Assembly (NCBI GenBank): GCA_016787225.1
Contig: JAEUUY010000031.1
Coordinates: forward strand, 1-58,221
Direction of reading: 5' to 3'
From: Chitinophagales bacterium
GTDB lineage: Bacteria > Bacteroidota > Bacteroidia > Chitinophagales > JADJOU01
Length of the DNA stretch: 58,221 nt
Below are positions 55,382 to 58,221 of this stretch, piece after piece (the stretch's first letter is position 1; the number at the start of each line of letters is the position of its first letter). The notes beneath the pieces were generated by a model that did not search any database, was not told the DNA's origin, and worked only from the letters and a program-made list of their open reading frames with translations. Both the position numbers and the translations under genes were made by a program.

Positions 55382-57574
55382 CTATTTCAAACTCAATATT
55401 TCTCTATACTTCGGTAGCGGCCATAGTTTGTTATCTACTAACTGCTCTAATTTATCTGCATGGTAGCGGATTTCGTCGAAATAAGGAACTACTTTATCAC
55501 AGTATGCTTTGGCTTTGGCGGCATTGTCCTCGATTTTATTACAGATTTTTCTGGCTTCTATCATAGAATCGACCAATGACTTAACTTGAGCAAGGTGTCC
55601 TGAAAGGTTCTCTACAAGCTCTGCCTGAGCCTTGTACATATTTTTATCGAATCCCGCTTCTTTCAGTTTTAAAATATTATCCAGCATATTATTTTGATAT
55701 TGGATAGCTGCAGGAATAATGTTATTCACGCAAAGTTCACCGATTAATCTTCCTTCGATTTGTACTTTGAGTAGATAGTTGTGATTGAATATATCATAAC
55801 GAGCCTCCATTTCTCTCTCGGAGAGGACTCCATGACGAGCGAATACATCTACATTTTCTTTGACCATCCAGAAATCAAGTGCGTATGGAGTGGTGCGAAC
55901 ATTATTCAATCCGCGTTTAGCAGCCTCTGCCGCCCATTCTTCGCTATAATTATCCCCTTCGAATAAGATATTCTGTGATTCTAAAATATAGTTTTTCAAT
56001 ACACGCATGATAGCACCTTCCTTCTTCTCCCCTTCTTTGCTTATAAGAGCTTCCACATCATTTCTAAATCGTAAAAACTGATCTGCTACGATAGTATTGA
56101 TGACGACCATGGTCGAAGAGCAGTTCGCGGAGGATCCTGTAGCTCTTATTTCAAATTTATTGCCCGTAAAGGCAAAAGGCGAAGTTCTATTTCTATCCGT
56201 ATTATCCAATAAGATATCCGGAATCTGATTATGAATATGCAACTTTAAATCATCGGTCAATAATTGATTAGATTTTTTATCACTCACTTTTTCTGCTATG
56301 TCGTTGAGAACATCTGTCAAGGCCTTACCTATAAATACGGAGATAATAGCTGGTGGAGCTTCATTGGCTCCTAGTCTATGATCATTGCCTGCGGAGGCTA
56401 TAGCTGCTCTCAATACATCACTATATTTGGCCACTGCCGCTATCACATTGACAAAAGTGGTGAGGAAAAGGAGATTATTTTTAGGGGTCTTACCTGGGGA
56501 GAGTAAATTTTTACCGGTATTAGTGCCCAAAGACCAGTTATTGTGTTTACCACTTCCATTGACCCCTTTAAAAGGTTTTTCGTGCAGCAACACTTTCAAT
56601 TTGTGCTTCTGCCCTACTTTGTCCATAACGTCCATCAGAAGCTGATTATGATCTACCGCTACATTGCACTCTTCAAACATAGGGGCGCACTCAAACTGGC
56701 AAGGAGCTACTTCGTTGTGTCTTGTACGAATAGGAATACCTAGAAGATGACATTCTTTTTCTAGGTCTATCATAAAATTTAAGGCTCTATCTGGTATAGC
56801 CCCAAAGTAATGGTCTTCTAACTGCTGTCCTTTGGCTGGTATGGCACCTAAAAGCGTTCTACCGGTATACATAAGATCTGGTCGTGCATGGTAAAAAGCC
56901 TCATCTACTAAGAAATACTCTTGTTCCCAGCCCAATGTAGCTGTGATTTTAGTAGCTGCTTTGTCGAAATAATTCACGACGGGCAATACCGCCTTTTCTA
57001 GTGCCTCTATAGATTTGAGCAAAGGTGCTTTAAAATCTAAGGTTTCCCCTGTATAGCTTATAAATATGGTAGGAATACAAAGTGTTTTTCCAAAATTGCT
57101 CTCCATTAAAAAAGCTGGCGATGTAGGATCCCAGGCAGTATAACCTCTGGCTTCAAATGTTTGTCGTATACCACCATTTGGAAAACTAGATGCGTCAGGT
57201 TCTTGTTGAACTAGATTATTGGCACCAAAACTCTCTATAGCCTTGCCATTTTCCGTAGGTTCAAAGAAAGAATCATGCTTCTCTGCCGTGAGACCAGTCA
57301 ATGGCTGAAACCAGTGTGTATAACTCTTGGCACCGTTTTCTATGGCCCAATTTTTCATGCCTTGTGCGATATGCTCTGCTGTCTCTCTATCTATTTTTTG
57401 ATTGTGTGATATACATTCCTTGAGCTGCTTATATACCTTGTTCGATACATAATTTTTCAATTTGTCATCTGTAAATACATTCTGAGCATAGTAGTCCGAA
57501 ACCTTGTGAGAAATAAAATCAATCTCTGGACTTTTCCTATCAAGAGCTTCTTGTATAGCATGAAAACGATTCAT
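55382..57574 (-). CDS. glnN: Glutamine synthetase type III
   Basis: Makes glutamine from glutamate, ammonia and ATP. 730 aa, the large GSIII form typical of Bacteroidota. Motifs: LGWEQEYFLVDEAFYHARPD (catalytic Glu region), HNEVAPCQFECAPMFEECNV, EKPFKGVNGSGKHNNWSLGT (ATP-binding) and NRTSPFAFTGNKFEIRATGS. The C-terminal helical part (IEARKICNKIEDNAAKAKAY) is unique to this type. Upstream AT-rich DNA should hold its promoter. Confidence 0.97.
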   Translation of the reverse strand: MNRFHAIQEALDRKSPEIDFISHKVSDYYAQNVFTDDKLKNYVSNKVYKQLKECISHNQKIDRETAEHIAQGMKNWAIENGAKSYTHWFQPLTGLTAEKHDSFFEPTENGKAIESFGANNLVQQEPDASSFPNGGIRQTFEARGYTAWDPTSPAFLMESNFGKTLCIPTIFISYTGETLDFKAPLLKSIEALEKAVLPVVNYFDKAATKITATLGWEQEYFLVDEAFYHARPDLMYTGRTLLGAIPAKGQQLEDHYFGAIPDRALNFMIDLEKECHLLGIPIRTRHNEVAPCQFECAPMFEECNVAVDHNQLLMDVMDKVGQKHKLKVLLHEKPFKGVNGSGKHNNWSLGTNTGKNLLSPGKTPKNNLLFLTTFVNVIAAVAKYSDVLRAAIASAGNDHRLGANEAPPAIISVFIGKALTDVLNDIAEKVSDKKSNQLLTDDLKLHIHNQIPDILLDNTDRNRTSPFAFTGNKFEIRATGSSANCSSTMVVINTIVADQFLRFRNDVEALISKEGEKKEGAIMRVLKNYILESQNILFEGDNYSEEWAAEAAKRGLNNVRTTPYALDFWMVKENVDVFARHGVLSEREMEARYDIFNHNYLLKVQIEGRLIGELCVNNIIPAAIQYQNNMLDNILKLKEAGFDKNMYKAQAELVENLSGHLAQVKSLVDSMIEARKICNKIEDNAAKAKAYCDKVVPYFDEIRYHADKLEQLVDNKLWPLPKYREILSLK

Positions 57575-57957
57575 AATGGAAATATTTTATTATTTATGCG
57601 GGCAAAATTATAGAAATTTTATTATTTAAATAATATTTTCTCATATATATTTTATTTTAATATAATGTAGAGGAAATTTATACACAGATATATCATTTTA
57701 TTACTTGGTAATCAATTATTCATAACTGTTGACAATTGCAACTATACTATAATACCGTAAGCGTATTAGTAATACCGTTTGTATTTATGTATCCGTCCAA
57801 TATCACTGTAGTTCATTGTACTGAACATTAATAACAACGGCATTTACCATAGCAAGGTTTTAAAATGAGTTGGACCATTTTAAAACCGCCATTGGTTATA
57901 ATAAATTTGTAAAGATGGAATTTTATAAATCCCTAGCAACTGACTAGAGGGTATCAT
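57575..57957. promoter_or_regulatory. AT-rich region upstream of glutamine synthetase III with a palindrome
   Basis: No gene is seen. The main signal is a perfect 12-bp inverted repeat GGTTTTAAAATG (57856-57867) and CATTTTAAAACC (57876-57887) with an 8-base loop, flanked by a looser outer pair AACGGC/GCCATT. The motif TAATACCGT occurs twice (about 57752 and 57772). Their roles are unknown; the palindrome could be part of a repeat element. Confidence 0.5.
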
Positions 57958-58221
57958 AAACCCAAATTCCGCATTAGAAAATGCAGAATCGATTAAGAAT
58001 TTGTATTTCAATATTTTGCAATCCCGTACGCACGGGATTGAAACAAATTCTAAATCGTCCCGAAGGTTCTTCGGGACAACTAAATCATATAGTTCGCCAC
58101 GCAGTGGCTTCTAATGATTAATTCTATCTAACTACCCCTCAATTAGCTAGTATACAGTCTTTTGCAATTTTATATTTCTCAATTGTTTTATTGATATAAT
58201 GTATTTTATTTTTTTTAATTA
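57958..58221 (+). repeat. MITE-like copy plus flanking sequence at the window end
   Basis: Bases 57958-58130 form a copy of the element at 13636-13797, with extra GTCCCGAAGGTTCTTCGGGAC-like palindromic bases replacing part of the sequence. The rest up to 58221 matches the reverse complement of the window start. The left terminal AAACCCAAATT is present; the right end differs from the 13636 copy. Confidence 0.82.

Overview
The window is a low-GC stretch from a member of the Bacteroidota. The evidence is a type II-C CRISPR system with a 1452-aa Cas9 of the Bacteroidetes kind, a type III glutamine synthetase, a BBP2-type porin, a SufD/Kup/QueG/NrdAB housekeeping set, and promoters of the TTG-N19-TAnnTTTG type with little sign of Shine-Dalgarno sequences. 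I cannot fix the order or genus from sequence alone. Both ends carry inverted copies of the same repeat, so the window is probably a whole contig that stops in dispersed repeats.

Region 1 (1-8773) is the CRISPR locus: a contig-end repeat, a tracrRNA on the minus strand (about 522-600), cas9-cas1-cas2 as a translationally coupled operon (ATGA overlaps), then 29 repeats and 28 spacers (6366-8245). The anti-repeat and a TTG-N19-TATCTTTA promoter built into every repeat both indicate that crRNAs are made on the minus strand, towards the cas genes, each starting near its own spacer. The cas2-distal part of the array uses a second repeat version (starting GCTGTCGAAG). The array abuts a 21-bp minisatellite (8282-8772); a related minisatellite lies at 27640-28021.

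Region 2 (8774-19360) holds a 169-bp tandem duplication, then mnmE-add, an ORF6N protein, a short SSB, two small zinc-ribbon proteins, a MITE-like element (13636-13797), the cca-miaA-MFS group, and a cluster of small membrane proteins (three DUF5362-like paralogues, one broken by two in-frame stops, and an RDD protein).

Region 3 (19625-35941) holds the pbpC/alpha-2-macroglobulin pair (periplasmic defence and cell wall), an O-methyltransferase, a nitronate monooxygenase-like enzyme with a DnaJ-domain protein, SCO1/SenC, Ogt, several small cytoplasmic proteins, YraN, a SIS-domain sugar isomerase and a lipoprotein.

Region 4 (36053-49153) is housekeeping: recQ, rplU-rpmA, sufD, kup, a BBP2 porin, a two-gene GNAT-like/58-aa module, queG and nrdB-nrdA.

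Region 5 (49467-58221) has a SMI1/KNR4 protein, a two-gene C5-methyltransferase/restriction enzyme system, a 640-bp gene-free stretch of dispersed repeats, a secreted unknown protein, an ABC-F ATPase and glutamine synthetase III, and ends in the repeat that mirrors the window start. The most informative signals are the promoter-in-repeat CRISPR array with opposed transcription, the 21-bp minisatellite family that touches the array, and the MITE-like repeats.
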